Source: Bradyrhizobium sp. Ec3.3 | GTDB taxonomy: Bacteria; Pseudomonadota; Alphaproteobacteria; Rhizobiales; Xanthobacteraceae | Direction: 5' to 3' | NCBI RefSeq assembly: GCF_000472925.1 | Contig: NZ_AXAS01000034.1 | Location: 49,342-113,341, forward strand | DNA: 64,000 nt | Part shown: one piece after another, positions 53,131 to 62,398 of the stretch | How the letters are laid out: each line of letters opens with the position of its first letter | Position numbering within the stretch: the first letter of the stretch is position 1 | Translations under genes and position numbers: made by a program | Notes under the pieces: model-generated | What the model was told of the DNA's origin: nothing | What the model saw: the letters and a program-made list of their open reading frames with translations, nothing else | Databases searched by the model: none

Positions 53131-53448
53131 TCAACGTTTTGCTGCTCTCTCCACGAATTCCAGCAGCGAAGGAGCTACCTCCTCGAGTTCAACGAAGCGA
53201 CGGCGCAGCTCGTCGGCGATCTCCGCGGTTACATCGCGCGACCATCCCTCTGCGGTATTGAAGGCCACAATGCGCATCGGGCGAATATATTCTCCGTCCA
53301 GCAGATGGTTGATCAGGGTGTCGAGATTGGCGTCCTCTTCATCGGTCTCAGACCAAGCGCGGCCCAGCCCGCCGCCAAAGTCCTCTAGCACCAGATAGAC
53401 GTCATGGTCCTCCGGACCCTGCGGCACGATGGACGGAGCGGGACTCAT
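53131..53448 (-). CDS. Conserved hypothetical protein
   Basis: A 105-residue acidic protein from ATG 53448 (MSPAPSIVPQGPEDHDVYLV). It has a compact alpha/beta look: DVYLVLEDFGGGLGRAWSET, DTLINHLLDGEYIRPMRIVA, ITAEIADELRRRF-like helix at the end. It has no signal peptide. The truncated protein at 52731-52856 lies just downstream on the same strand and may once have been its operon partner. Function not known to me. Confidence 0.55.
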   Translation of the reverse strand: MSPAPSIVPQGPEDHDVYLVLEDFGGGLGRAWSETDEEDANLDTLINHLLDGEYIRPMRIVAFNTAEGWSRDVTAEIADELRRRFVELEEVAPSLLEFVERAAKR

Positions 53449-53788
53449 GAGAGCAATCCCTTTCTGGCCTTTCAATCGCTGTCCCAAACGATCGAAAACA
53501 CTATGGCTGTAAAGGGTCAAGCACGTCCAATGATCACCGGACCAACCGATAAACCTTGGGTCGATTCTTACGTCGCCACCGCTCGGGATTAGGCTAGTAT
53601 CGGCTGAGGGACTGCCTCATGCCGATCGCGGCGAGCATGGTCGCGCCGCCGCTAGGGAATCTCACGACGTTCGAAGCTTTTGAAGCGGATCCTCGACCTT
53701 TCGCCCCACCGTTGACGCTAGGCAGATCGACAATACGACCCGGTCTCAGGTTCGAGCCACACATCACCAAACATAACGTCGATCCAGT
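53449..53788. other. Intergenic stretch
   Basis: About 340 bases between the 53131-53448 gene and the end of the second recombination module. Short frames on both strands show no protein character. I see nothing in it. Confidence 0.5.
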
Positions 53789-54352
53789 CTACTTTGACGC
53801 GCCAAGGAAGCGATGGTTCGTGATCTCCCTGAGCAGCAGCAATCGTTTGGTTTGCGCGGCATTCATCAGGCCCTCGAACAGGGCGAAGATCTCGCGGGCC
53901 TGCACGTAGACTTCGGTGTTGATGGCGTGTTGATCGAAGCCATAGCGAGCAAGACGCGCGTCGATCTCGGTTGCAGCCACCGCATCAATCCGCCAGCTCA
54001 CGGCGTTTTGCAGCGTGTAGTACTCGGCCTCATCTTCGAACCCCGGGGCGGTCCCGATCATGTCGATGCTGCGAAGCGCAGCTTCGATGGCCTTTTGGCG
54101 ATGGATTTCGAGAGCCTTGTGTCGCAACACGCGGTAGCGCTGGATCTCCCAGGAGAGTTCAGCGACATCGATCGCGAGCAGCCACTCAATGGCTGATCGG
54201 GGCGCGAGGTCGGCGAAGATTGCCTGCTGCAGCACTTGGTAGTGCTCAAGCTTTTCGCCCGGGAGCAGCAGTGGCGGCGGTGCCAACACCTCAAACTCTG
54301 CCGGCAGCGCGGTCGCGGTCAGCTGCTGCGCGGTTTGGAAGGGGCCGTTCAT
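53789..54352 (-). CDS. Hypothetical protein of the second ERF module
   Basis: This 187-residue protein starts at ATG 54352, overlapping the stop of the ERF-HNH gene by four bases, so it is translationally coupled. It is largely helical: EFEVLAPPPLLLPGEKLEHY, LAIDVAELSWEIQRYRVLRH, ARYGFDQHAINTEVYVQARE. It ends KRLLLLREITNHRFLGASK. No catalytic motif is visible. Small helical proteins of this kind sit next to recombination genes in rhizobial phage-like regions. The first module has the NRRNA-type protein in this position instead. Confidence 0.65.
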   Translation of the reverse strand: MNGPFQTAQQLTATALPAEFEVLAPPPLLLPGEKLEHYQVLQQAIFADLAPRSAIEWLLAIDVAELSWEIQRYRVLRHKALEIHRQKAIEAALRSIDMIGTAPGFEDEAEYYTLQNAVSWRIDAVAATEIDARLARYGFDQHAINTEVYVQAREIFALFEGLMNAAQTKRLLLLREITNHRFLGASK

Positions 54353-55527
54353 GGTGGCGAGGCCTCCGACCCCAGGTTGGCGGCAAGGGCCGCGGTGCCG
54401 ACGGACGCGTTGGATGGACCGTGGACCGGGCTCGCCGCCCATAGCTCCTGTGCCACTGGCAGCGGCGCGATCTGCAGGTTCGCCCACCACGCCCGCTCAT
54501 TGCCATGCCGGTGCAGCTCCTGATGATGGGCGCGGCACAGCGGCACGGTGAACTCGTCGCTGACCTTCAGGCCCAGGGCGCGCGGCTGGGCGAACCCGAG
54601 GTGGTGCGCATCGCACGGAGTTCGCCGGCAGACCAGGCAATGTTGGTCGCGGACGAACAACAGGTGCGCCTTGCTGCGCTTACGGGGCAGATCCTTGGGA
54701 TGGGCGAGCCCTGTCTCGGGCGCCGCTGGCTGTAGCGCCGCCTCGGCGCCCGCGTCGGCGGCTTGGAGCGATGCTAGGGACGGGTTTTGCTCGCCATCGG
54801 AGACGGGAAGTGGTTCAACCCTGCCGGCTGCGGGTCCGGCGGCGGTCTCGAGCTTGGCCCGGTAGGCGGCTTCGACCATCCGGGCGTCGGCCTCCAGCAG
54901 GGTATTTTTGAGCGGAATGCTGGCCTTGGCCCAGGTGAGCAGGTCGTTGCCGGCGGACAGGGCTGCGAGTTGGCTCAAGAGCTGCTCCCGCAGCTCAGCG
55001 GACTGCGGCGGCCCCAGCACCGGCGCGCGGTGGAGAACGCCCTTGGCGGGCTTGGCTTTGGCGCCAAGAGATCCCTGCGCGCCGGCCTCCGGCACGGCTG
55101 CCAGCGCATCCGGGGCATCCAGATCGTCCTCACCGGCAATCCCGACCAGGGCGAACAGGGCATAGCGCCGCGCATAGGTCAGCGCCGCCCCCATCCGGTG
55201 CGGCGCCTCGACATCTCTGGTCGCGCACACCGGCCAGTCCGAGGAGATCCACTCGCCTGAGGAATGGGCGAGCAGGGTGGTGAGGTGGATCTGTCCGGTG
55301 GCCGCCTCGATCCGGGTGGTCTGGATGGTGGCGATCTCCTGCTGGCTTAGGGTCTTGCGCACGATGTCGAGGCCGCTCGCCAGCGAGGCGTAGCGGAAGG
55401 TTTCGTCATCGCGCAGGAACGGCGAACGGATCTGAGCTGTCAGGGTCTTTTCCGGGTTGGTCAGTTCGGCCTGCGCGCGGGCCAGCGCCGCCGCAATCGC
55501 ACCGATGTGCTCACTGGCCTGGTGCAT
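54349..55527 (-). CDS. ERF-family annealing protein fused to a zinc/HNH-like domain, second copy
   Basis: A 392-residue protein starting at ATG 55527 (MHQASEHIGAIAAALARAQA). The ERF domain (FRYASLASGLDIVRKTLSQQ; PHRMGAALTYARRYALFALV) and the C-terminal CLVCRRTPCDAHH with VPLCRAHHQELHRHGNERAW match the 8683-9921 protein, while the linker between them has diverged. It should anneal single strands and may cut or bind DNA through its C-terminal domain. Its start overlaps the end of the YqaJ-type gene. Confidence 0.88.
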   Translation of the reverse strand: MHQASEHIGAIAAALARAQAELTNPEKTLTAQIRSPFLRDDETFRYASLASGLDIVRKTLSQQEIATIQTTRIEAATGQIHLTTLLAHSSGEWISSDWPVCATRDVEAPHRMGAALTYARRYALFALVGIAGEDDLDAPDALAAVPEAGAQGSLGAKAKPAKGVLHRAPVLGPPQSAELREQLLSQLAALSAGNDLLTWAKASIPLKNTLLEADARMVEAAYRAKLETAAGPAAGRVEPLPVSDGEQNPSLASLQAADAGAEAALQPAAPETGLAHPKDLPRKRSKAHLLFVRDQHCLVCRRTPCDAHHLGFAQPRALGLKVSDEFTVPLCRAHHQELHRHGNERAWWANLQIAPLPVAQELWAASPVHGPSNASVGTAALAANLGSEASPP

Positions 55528-56370
55528 GGACGCTCTCCATCTCAACCGGATCAAAGCTGACCGCGCCGGCTTTGGAGCGCTTGGCGCGAAGGCCGTGGCC
55601 AAAGGCCTCCTTGGCATCCTCGGGCATCAGCTTCTTGAGCTCTGCCTTGGCCTGCTCATGGTCGCCATAGGCCTCTCGGGTACGCAGGTAGGTCGCCGCA
55701 CACTCGGCCCACAGATTGGACGCGGTCATGTCGATGACCTTGACGGCGGCCAGGCGCGGCCGCGGCGCCTCGATGCCGAACAGCAGCGGCGGCTCGCCGC
55801 TCTGCACGCAGCGCCAAAACTTCTTTTCCGCGGTCAGCAAGAGGTGCTGGTAGAGGGGGTCGGCGTGGACGGTGTCTCGACCCATTTGCCGCCGCCGGTA
55901 ATCACCGAGAGCACCGCCGAGCGGGCGGCGATCACCCACATGTTGTGCTGCAGCTGCGCCATGTGTTTTTCGGCGGCGGCCTCCTCGGTGAAGCCCCAAG
56001 GCAGCATGAACTTGGCTTCGAACAGCGCCCCGGTCGCTGCGACGACGCCGTCGAGCGTTGCCGCCATCCAGCCATGCACGGGATGGCGAAGACGCTTTTG
56101 AACGTCCTTGATGGTCTGGCCGGAGGCGTGCTGATACCAGCTCCGGTTGAGTTCCTCCGTGACGGTCCCGAGCTGAACGATCAGATTGCGCGTAAGATCT
56201 TGCGGCGCGATCTCGCCGCGCTTTTCGCGCCACAGGCGAATGAGATCGTCCTGGTCATCGCCCATGATGATGCGTGCATCTGAGCCGCCGATAAAGGCCC
56301 GGCGGTCGTGCGGGTTGAAGTTGACGACGGGATGGGGCGCCTCGGCGCCATTGGCAGCGATCGTGGTCAC
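55511..56370 (-). pseudogene. YqaJ-type exonuclease, second copy, frameshifted
   Basis: From GTG 56370 (behind AAGGAGA) the frame encodes DRRAFIGGSDARIIMGDDQD, the E-x-K core GALFEAKFMLPWGF and HMAQLQHNMWVIAAR as far as GGGKWVE. Then the frame breaks near 55873-55880 into TPSTPTPSTS. The other frame continues exactly as in the first copy (ADPLYQHLLLTAEKKFW, then EDAKEAFGHGLRAKRSKAG) to the stop at 55511. About 287 residues would result if restored. All nuclease residues lie before the break, so a truncated enzyme is possible, but inactivation is more likely. Confidence 0.75.
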
Positions 56371-56617
56371 CGGTATCTCCTTCGGGCTTGGCACTCGCGG
56401 CTTGCCGCCGCACCGCCAAAACCCCCGTTCCCGCGGGGTGAGATACCGGGGCCATCGGTCCACGCCCGGCCCAATCAGTAACGCTCCTTTTGCGTGAAAA
56501 TGCCAGTCCTTTCTGCAGCAAGATCGTTGTTCTTTTGGCCTAAAAAATCTTGATATTTCCGGGGCTTGGAGGGAGCTTTTTTAGTGTTGGAATGAGCGCA
56601 ACCGAGGACGCACCGAC

Positions 56618-57013
56618 ATGGCATCACACCGACAAATCGAAGCCAATCGCCGCAACGCCAAGCGCAGCACCGGCCCGAAAACGGCGGCTGGAAAAACAAC
56701 GTCAAGCCGAAACGCCTTGCGTCACGGGCTCGCGGGCCGCGGCACGCGGGATGACCTGGAGCTAGCGCCCCTGATGTACGCTATTGGCTCCGGCCTCGGG
56801 CATGAGATCGGATCGGAAGCGGCAGCTGCCGTCGCACGTGCCAAACGCGACCTATGCCGTGTCCGAATGCTCCGCCAAGCGATGTTGGCCGATCTACCCG
56901 ATGGCCCGACTGGCGCCATCGGCAAGCGGCTCAACGGGCTTGAGCGATACGAGCGCAGCGCATTAGCGCTGCAGAAGCGCGCGCTTCGGTCTCTCAGGTC
57001 AAAGGAAGGCTAA
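56618..57013 (+). CDS. Conserved hypothetical protein with NRRNA...RHGL signature, third copy
   Basis: A 131-residue short version of the family: EANRRNAKRSTGPKTAAGKT and SSRNALRHGL, then a helical body and LERYERSALALQKRALRSL at the end, parallel to the 11854-12495 protein but lacking its middle. ATG 56618 is the first in frame. It is divergent from the second YqaJ/ERF set and convergent with the terminase gene. All three copies lie beside ERF modules, so a phage-related role is likely but unproven. Confidence 0.7.
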   Translation: MASHRQIEANRRNAKRSTGPKTAAGKTTSSRNALRHGLAGRGTRDDLELAPLMYAIGSGLGHEIGSEAAAAVARAKRDLCRVRMLRQAMLADLPDGPTGAIGKRLNGLERYERSALALQKRALRSLRSKEG

Positions 57014-57071
57014 GGTTCGAAACGCGACCAATTGGCTTCGTTGTGCAAAAGAGCTCCCCGCTAACCGGTGG

Positions 57072-58523
57072 TTATGGGTACCCAAAGCCATACTCCTCAC
57101 CATAGTCCCCGCGGCCGACCGAAATGATGTCCAGCTCGATATCATCGAACATCGGATGGTGGCTCGCCCACTTCAGAAATTGCGATGTGCTGTCGACCTG
57201 GTCGTCGTGTTTGCCGTGCGGAAATGCCAGCAGCTCCAGCAAAAAGTGGCCGAGCCAGGCTGCGTTTGTCGGCAGATGCACTTGCCCGGCCTCGATCCGG
57301 AAGGATTGTGCCGCCATACGATCGGTCTTGCTGCCTTCGGGCTTGATGCCGATCGGGCGCGGCATGCCGTTCGGCGTATCACGTTGCAGGTCCTGCAGCA
57401 TCATCATCCCCGGGCCGACGTCCTCGATCAAAACCGCGTCCACCTTATGTTTTGCAGCGAGGGAGATCACGGTCCTTCTGAGGTCAGGATATTGTTGTCG
57501 GCCCCTGAAAACGTCGAGCAGGTAATAGTTGTTATTGACGATACGCCAGGTGGTACACACCGAATAGTCGTTGTGTTCGCCGGTCGTCATGGCAGTGTCC
57601 CAGCTCTGCACGACGCGATCGCGCGCGCCTGGCTTGGGCAAGGTCTCGTAGCCGCGAAACCATTCCCGCTTGATCAGATTGCCCTCGATCGGAACGGGGC
57701 GTTGCTGGTATTGCGCCGAGAACTGGAGGCTGCCGATCTCGGCCTTGATCCGCTCAAGCACTGTCCTGTCTTCGCGCGCCGGGTGCAGCACATCGCCAGC
57801 ACAACGTCGCACGAACCGCCCCGCCGCAACTGGAATTTCATCATCGTCCACCGCAATGGCGGGAAGGTCGAGATGGTGCCAGCCGCCCGTTTGTAGAAGA
57901 TGACCCGCCAGATCATCCTCGTGTAGCCGTTGCATCACAACAATGATTTGGCCGGATTCTTTATCGTTGAGTCGAGAGACGAGGGTGCCGCTATACCAAT
58001 CGATGACGCGTTTGCGAGCCACCTCCGACATTGCATCTTCCGCCTTCAAGGGATCATCGACGATAATCAGCTCGGCCCCACGGCCCGTCAATGTCCCACC
58101 GACGGATGTGGCGTATCGGCTGCCACCGGCCGTGGTCACCAGTTCCGAGCCGGTATCTTTTGCTATGCGCAAGGCAGGAAACAGCAGCCGATACCACGGG
58201 GACTCGATCAGCATTCTAAACTGTCGATGCAACTCGGCGGCAAGGTCGTTGGAGTAGCTGACCACGATGACGCGGCGATTTGGATCGTGACCCAGTAGCC
58301 AGGCCACGTAGGCGACCGATACGGACAGCGATTTGAGGGAACGCGGAGGCTGGTTGATGAGGAGACGGCCGCCGCGACCGGACATCAGACGGAGCAGCTG
58401 ATAGACGATCGCGTCAATGTGCCAGTTGGGTAGATAGGCGATGCCCGGAAAGACCGTGTAGAAGACCTTGTGGATGAAGGAACGCAGATCCCGCCGGAGT
58501 AGCGCATCTAAGACATCCCTCAT
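57072..58523 (-). CDS. Phage terminase large subunit
   Basis: A 483-residue packaging motor. The N-terminal ATPase has a P-loop variant LINQPPRSLKSLSVSVAY, an adenine/coupling region and the Walker B-like ELIIVDDPLKAEDAM. The C-terminal RNase H-fold nuclease has QSWDTAMTTGEHNDYSVCTT (first D), DAVLIEDVGPGMMM (second acidic) and GKHDDQVDSTSQFLKWA (final D pair). It cuts concatemeric DNA and drives it into a procapsid. Its start overlaps the end of the DUF5681 gene by four bases. No portal or capsid gene follows in the window. Confidence 0.92.
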   Translation of the reverse strand: MRDVLDALLRRDLRSFIHKVFYTVFPGIAYLPNWHIDAIVYQLLRLMSGRGGRLLINQPPRSLKSLSVSVAYVAWLLGHDPNRRVIVVSYSNDLAAELHRQFRMLIESPWYRLLFPALRIAKDTGSELVTTAGGSRYATSVGGTLTGRGAELIIVDDPLKAEDAMSEVARKRVIDWYSGTLVSRLNDKESGQIIVVMQRLHEDDLAGHLLQTGGWHHLDLPAIAVDDDEIPVAAGRFVRRCAGDVLHPAREDRTVLERIKAEIGSLQFSAQYQQRPVPIEGNLIKREWFRGYETLPKPGARDRVVQSWDTAMTTGEHNDYSVCTTWRIVNNNYYLLDVFRGRQQYPDLRRTVISLAAKHKVDAVLIEDVGPGMMMLQDLQRDTPNGMPRPIGIKPEGSKTDRMAAQSFRIEAGQVHLPTNAAWLGHFLLELLAFPHGKHDDQVDSTSQFLKWASHHPMFDDIELDIISVGRGDYGEEYGFGYP

Positions 58524-58924
58524 GAGCCGTCGTCTCCGCCGTCCTTGGTTTCGGCGTCGGCCAGAACCTGCGCTCGAAACGAGTCGAGAATTGCCTGATC
58601 GTCGACCGACATGCTCGTGTCCGCGTGCTGCGGGGGACCGTCGCTCATCGCCATAGCATAGGAGAGCAATCTATCCAGCGCCCGGACATCGCCCCTCAGC
58701 GCTTTTTCGCGAAGGCGCAGCAAGGCTGCTTTTTGCGTGGTGACGCGTCGTGATTTTCCGCCTTCGTTCAGCGTGATGAGGGCCTGAAGGGTATTCTTCA
58801 GGTCGGTTGCAAAATTCAAGCTGCCCTTCGGCCGACCGCGGGGATTGCCGGATTGCCCCGGTTTGAAGCGGCTGCGCAGGGGAGGTTTGCCGTAGCCACC
58901 GCCCTTATCGGATTTGTGACTCAC
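58520..58924 (-). CDS. DUF5681-domain protein (terminase small-subunit-like position)
   Basis: A 134-residue protein with the DUF5681 signature at its N-terminus: SRFKPGQSGNPRGRPKGSLN. The rest is helical (TQKAALLRLREKALRGDVRA), with an acidic end. Proteins of this family lie directly upstream of terminase large subunits in many prophages and are thought to act as small subunits or DNA-recognition factors. Overlaps with both neighbours (four bases each) indicate tight coupling. Confidence 0.85.
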   Translation of the reverse strand: MSHKSDKGGGYGKPPLRSRFKPGQSGNPRGRPKGSLNFATDLKNTLQALITLNEGGKSRRVTTQKAALLRLREKALRGDVRALDRLLSYAMAMSDGPPQHADTSMSVDDQAILDSFRAQVLADAETKDGGDDGS

Positions 58925-60291
58925 GCGTGCTCTCCACCGCTGCGGTGCTCCCGTTGGCCAAACTGTTCGCCTGTCTCGGCGTGCACCGCCGCCTTGCCCG
59001 TGACATGCTGCCAGCGGCGGATGGTGACATCCACGTAGCGTGGTTCGATTTCAATCAGCCGCGCCCGACGCCGGGTCCGCTCTGCGGCGATGAGCGTCGT
59101 TCCGGCGCCGCCGAACGGATCGAGCACAATGTCGTGCTCGTTGGTGCAATCGCGGATCGCGTCAGCGATGAGCGCGACGGGCTTGACGGTGGGGTGCAGG
59201 GCGAACTTGCTTTTTGACGTTCCGCTCAGCGCGCTCTGACTCACATAGCTCCAGACATTGGTCCGGTTGCGTCCATGGCGGCCGAGTGCGATGTTGTTGA
59301 TATGCGAAGCGTTACCAAACTTATAGACGAACACCAGCTCATGCTGGGAGCGGTACAGCGACCCCATGCCGGCATTGCTCTTGTTCCAAATGCAGAGGTT
59401 CTTGAGCTCGGGGTAGATCGCCCGGCCGGCACTGAGTAGCGCGCCCATGACCCGCCAATCCGAGAAAATGAAATGCAGCGAGCCATCGGCGGCGTAGCCG
59501 CATATTTGGGCGAAGGCGGTGGTCAAAAACGCTTCATATTCCGGCGGAGCCATCTCACCGCAGGCCATCGCAAAATCATCGTGTTTGACTTTGCCCCGAC
59601 CGGAGACGTGCCCGTCGATCCTGCAGTTGTAAGGCGGGTCGGCAAAAACCATCCTGGCCCGGTCATCGCCCATGAGCCTGCGGTAGCTCTCTGCCTGAAG
59701 CGTATCGGCGCAGACGAGACGATGCTCCTCCAGGATCCAGAGATCGCCCGGCTGGGTGACGGCCGGACCTGCTTCGGCTTGCGGCAACTCGTCTTCCAAA
59801 TCCTCTGAATCGGAAACGGCAACGTCGAGTTCTCCGGTTGAAAACCCGGTTAGTTGCAGGTCGACTTGTGGGTCGATGGTGAGGAGCTCAGTAAACTCAA
59901 GGCGCAGGGCCTGAACATCCCAGCTGGCGTCCTCGGTCAGCCGGTTAAGTGCAAGCCTCAGCATTCGCAGCTGAGTCTCGCTGAGATCGACAATCGTCAC
60001 GGCGGGCACATGATCTAGACCGATTTGCCGAGCTGCTGCCACCAACGCCGAGCCCGCCACCACCCGATTCTTGGCGTCGATGACAATCGGTGCAACGAAA
60101 CCGTACTCCCGCACGCACCCGGCGAGCTTGTCGATCTGGCTTTGCGGATGGCGGCGGGTTTGGTGGCCGAGCGTCGTGAGCTGGCTGATCAGAACGAGAG
60201 TGGGTTTCAGATCATGGCGGAGTGCATCGCCATTGGTTGGTCGGGTGCTGATCGTCAAGAGGGCCTCCTTGTGCAATATGCCTATCGGCAT
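58921..60291 (-). CDS. ParB-like / N4-N6 DNA methyltransferase fusion
   Basis: A 456-residue protein. Residues ~30-115 are a ParB/sulfiredoxin-like domain (GHQTRRHPQSQIDKLAGCVR; APIVIDAKNRVVAGSALVAA). Residues ~175-430 are a DNA methyltransferase with DPPYN (218-222) before FGGAGTT (393-399), the order of the beta class. Such fusions occur in phages and probably methylate adenine or cytosine amino groups, protecting phage DNA or regulating packaging. No restriction enzyme is adjacent. It overlaps the DUF5681 gene and the 60318 gene ends 27 bases before its start. Confidence 0.9.
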   Translation of the reverse strand: MPIGILHKEALLTISTRPTNGDALRHDLKPTLVLISQLTTLGHQTRRHPQSQIDKLAGCVREYGFVAPIVIDAKNRVVAGSALVAAARQIGLDHVPAVTIVDLSETQLRMLRLALNRLTEDASWDVQALRLEFTELLTIDPQVDLQLTGFSTGELDVAVSDSEDLEDELPQAEAGPAVTQPGDLWILEEHRLVCADTLQAESYRRLMGDDRARMVFADPPYNCRIDGHVSGRGKVKHDDFAMACGEMAPPEYEAFLTTAFAQICGYAADGSLHFIFSDWRVMGALLSAGRAIYPELKNLCIWNKSNAGMGSLYRSQHELVFVYKFGNASHINNIALGRHGRNRTNVWSYVSQSALSGTSKSKFALHPTVKPVALIADAIRDCTNEHDIVLDPFGGAGTTLIAAERTRRRARLIEIEPRYVDVTIRRWQHVTGKAAVHAETGEQFGQREHRSGGEHA

Positions 60292-60317
60292 ATTGGCGGA
60301 GGGCCCGCCTCACGCAC

Positions 60318-61244
60318 TTAGAAAGACCTCATCTCCGATCTCCCGGCGCGATTTCTGTATCTGATCGCCGCGGCCATCATGCTGCTCACGGTTTGCGGGG
60401 TGATCGACGGACTGCAGGTTCGCAAGAATTTTAAGACGAACTGGCCGGCAAGCGTCTGCGGACTGCCATCGTAGCGTAGTCGCTCGTAAGGATTGTGAGT
60501 GAATGTGCCGCCATGCCGCTCCACGAGGTCAGCCAGCCAAATCACCACCTGCAGCCGCGTCAGCTGCCGAAGCGGACCGCCCCGTTTCTTGCTGATTGCG
60601 AGCGCGGTTTGGCTCGCGAGCTCAAGCCGCTGCGCGATGCTGATCGCATCCGCCAGATCACGCACGTCGTAGTCGTCGTTCTGGAGCAACTGAGGACAAA
60701 TCTTGTCCTCTGAAGCTTCATCCAGCCGCATCAGCTGGTCCGCGAGATGATCGGCCGCATCCGCCAACCTGCGGAGCGGCGCGTCGTCGCCCTGCCGGGC
60801 CTTCCGCCTGGCGCTTTCGGCAAGAGCTCGTAATCGTCCCGGAAACAAGTAGAAGACGGCGAGGGCGCCCGCAGCTTCGGTCGGCGCGTGCTCGGCGACC
60901 CAATCGAACTCAAGCTGCGCCGCGCAGCTGAGGAATCGGCCAACGTGCTGGATGACGTGGCCCAAGGCTTGGTGGCTCTGGGCTCGGCTTGCTTGCTGCG
61001 CTCGTTGTTGTTCAGCCTGAACCATGACTTCGCGGACCCGCTCCAGTTGGGAGCGAATTTCTGCCTCGCAGCCCTCGCGTAGCCGGCCAGGGAAGGTGCT
61101 CATCACATCGGTAAATTGGTCGTCGCTGAGCAGACACGCTTCGGCGCAATCGCCCGGTCCGGCATTCGGATCGTACACGTGTCCATAGCCGCGCAGGAGG
61201 ACCATTTCGGTCCCACCGCATTTTGCTTCGACGCGCCCAGGCAT
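60318..61244 (-). CDS. Phage-associated hypothetical protein
   Basis: About 308 residues if ATG 61244 is used; the frame is open to 61448, but the first 68 residues have no protein character. The N-terminal part is rich in Cys/Asp (GHVYDPNAGPGDCAEACLLS), the middle is a long helical region (QLERVREVMVQAEQQRAQQA) and the end has VVIWLADLVERHGGTFTHNP followed by a helix (FVLKFLRTCSPSITPQTVSS). No enzyme motif is visible. It is the last gene of the four-gene packaging block and is co-oriented with it. Unknown function. Confidence 0.6.
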   Translation of the reverse strand: MPGRVEAKCGGTEMVLLRGYGHVYDPNAGPGDCAEACLLSDDQFTDVMSTFPGRLREGCEAEIRSQLERVREVMVQAEQQRAQQASRAQSHQALGHVIQHVGRFLSCAAQLEFDWVAEHAPTEAAGALAVFYLFPGRLRALAESARRKARQGDDAPLRRLADAADHLADQLMRLDEASEDKICPQLLQNDDYDVRDLADAISIAQRLELASQTALAISKKRGGPLRQLTRLQVVIWLADLVERHGGTFTHNPYERLRYDGSPQTLAGQFVLKFLRTCSPSITPQTVSSMMAAAIRYRNRAGRSEMRSF

Positions 61245-61454
61245 CGGCTCGGCCCCCTGCACCGCGGATGACGTTTTCAGATTCGCAACAAACAGAATCG
61301 CTTGCCTCATGAGGCTTGTGCAAGTCCGGGCCAGCACGGTCCTCCACCACGCTAATGTTGAAATCCAGATCGAGACCATAAGCCGCCGCGCGGGATTCAC
61401 CGGCATTGACGCTTTTAGCCGGAGACCGTAAGCGTCCATTCCTGACACTTGGCG

Positions 61455-61858
61455 TCAGTTGACGGCCGTCGCTGGTCGCCAGTTCCAGGGCAGGAGCTCG
61501 TCGAGCCGACTCATGGGGTGCCCGTTTGACATGCGCTGGAGCACGTCCTCAAGATAAGCGAACGGCTCGACATCGTTGAGCTTGGCAGTGGTGATGAGGG
61601 AGCAGACGGTTGCCCAACGGGCGGCGCCGCCGTCGGATCCGGCGAACAGGTGGACGTTGCGGCCGAGCGTGATGGGGCGAATGGCGCGTTCAACGGTGTT
61701 GGTAACAAGCTCGACGCGTCCATCATCCAGAAAGCGGCAAAGGGTGATCAGCGGGTCAAAGCGTAGCGGATAGCGTCGGCCAGGCCGCTGCGAGGCGGGA
61801 TGTGGGCGATTTGCGTCTCGAGCCAGGCCTTCATCGCGGTGACCAGCGGTAGCGACTT
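61455..61858 (-). pseudogene. IS66 transposase (TnpC) C-terminal remnant
   Basis: Read on the minus strand: SLPLVTAMKAWLETQIAHIP and SGLADAIRYALTR, then after a shift near 61756 FDPLITLCRFLDDGRVELVT, NTVERAIRPITLGRNVHLFA, TVCSLITTAKLNDVEPFAYL and LPWNWRPATAVN. These are the contiguous DDE/C-terminal blocks of IS66 TnpC. The N-terminal half is absent and the frame is fused in part to LigD-like sequence. Confidence 0.82.
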
Positions 61859-62021
61859 CTGGGAGAGCGATCTCTACTCTCCTGCAGCTCAACATGAAGG
61901 CCGCCTTCGACGGGTCACTGATCTGTTCGCCCCTATACACTCGCGGTACCACGGTGACGCGGCTTTCAGCCACAGACCTGCTGGCACAGACTGCATAGCT
62001 GCTCGACCCCATGCATGTGAC

Positions 62022-62150
62022 CTCGGCGACGCAGGGATGGCGCTTGGTACAGTCGCTGCCCTTGCGGGATAGCAGACGCACGCGCTTGTCCTTCCGGATG
62101 AACCTCCGGTATCCGTCGTGCTTCACCTCATGAATCCAATCCGGTCCTGA
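62022..62150 (-). pseudogene. LigD-type DNA ligase fragment
   Basis: The minus-strand frame reads SGPDWIHEVKHDGYRRFIRK and RVRLLSRKGSDCTKRHPCVA. This is the start of the ATP-dependent ligase domain of LigD with the KxDG adenylation motif (KHDG). It is cut on both sides and runs in frame towards the IS66 remnant, so a transposition or deletion event joined the two. Confidence 0.72.
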
Positions 62151-62398
62151 TGAGATTGATAGTGACGATGACGGAGGCGCGCTAATTCTTTTAGCATGAG
62201 GCCACACAGAAGGTCATTCCTTTCGAAGCGGCCAGTCCCTTAGAACATCCGAGACAGCAAGGCTAATTCCCTTGCGAGCTGAGGCACGCGATTGAGATCT
62301 CCTTCGGTAGATCGCACGGCAAGAGAATAGTTCGTCCCTCGATTACGGCCGACCATCCGGCTCCGCCCTCAAAGCAAAGCAAGCCGCAACGGTAGCGG

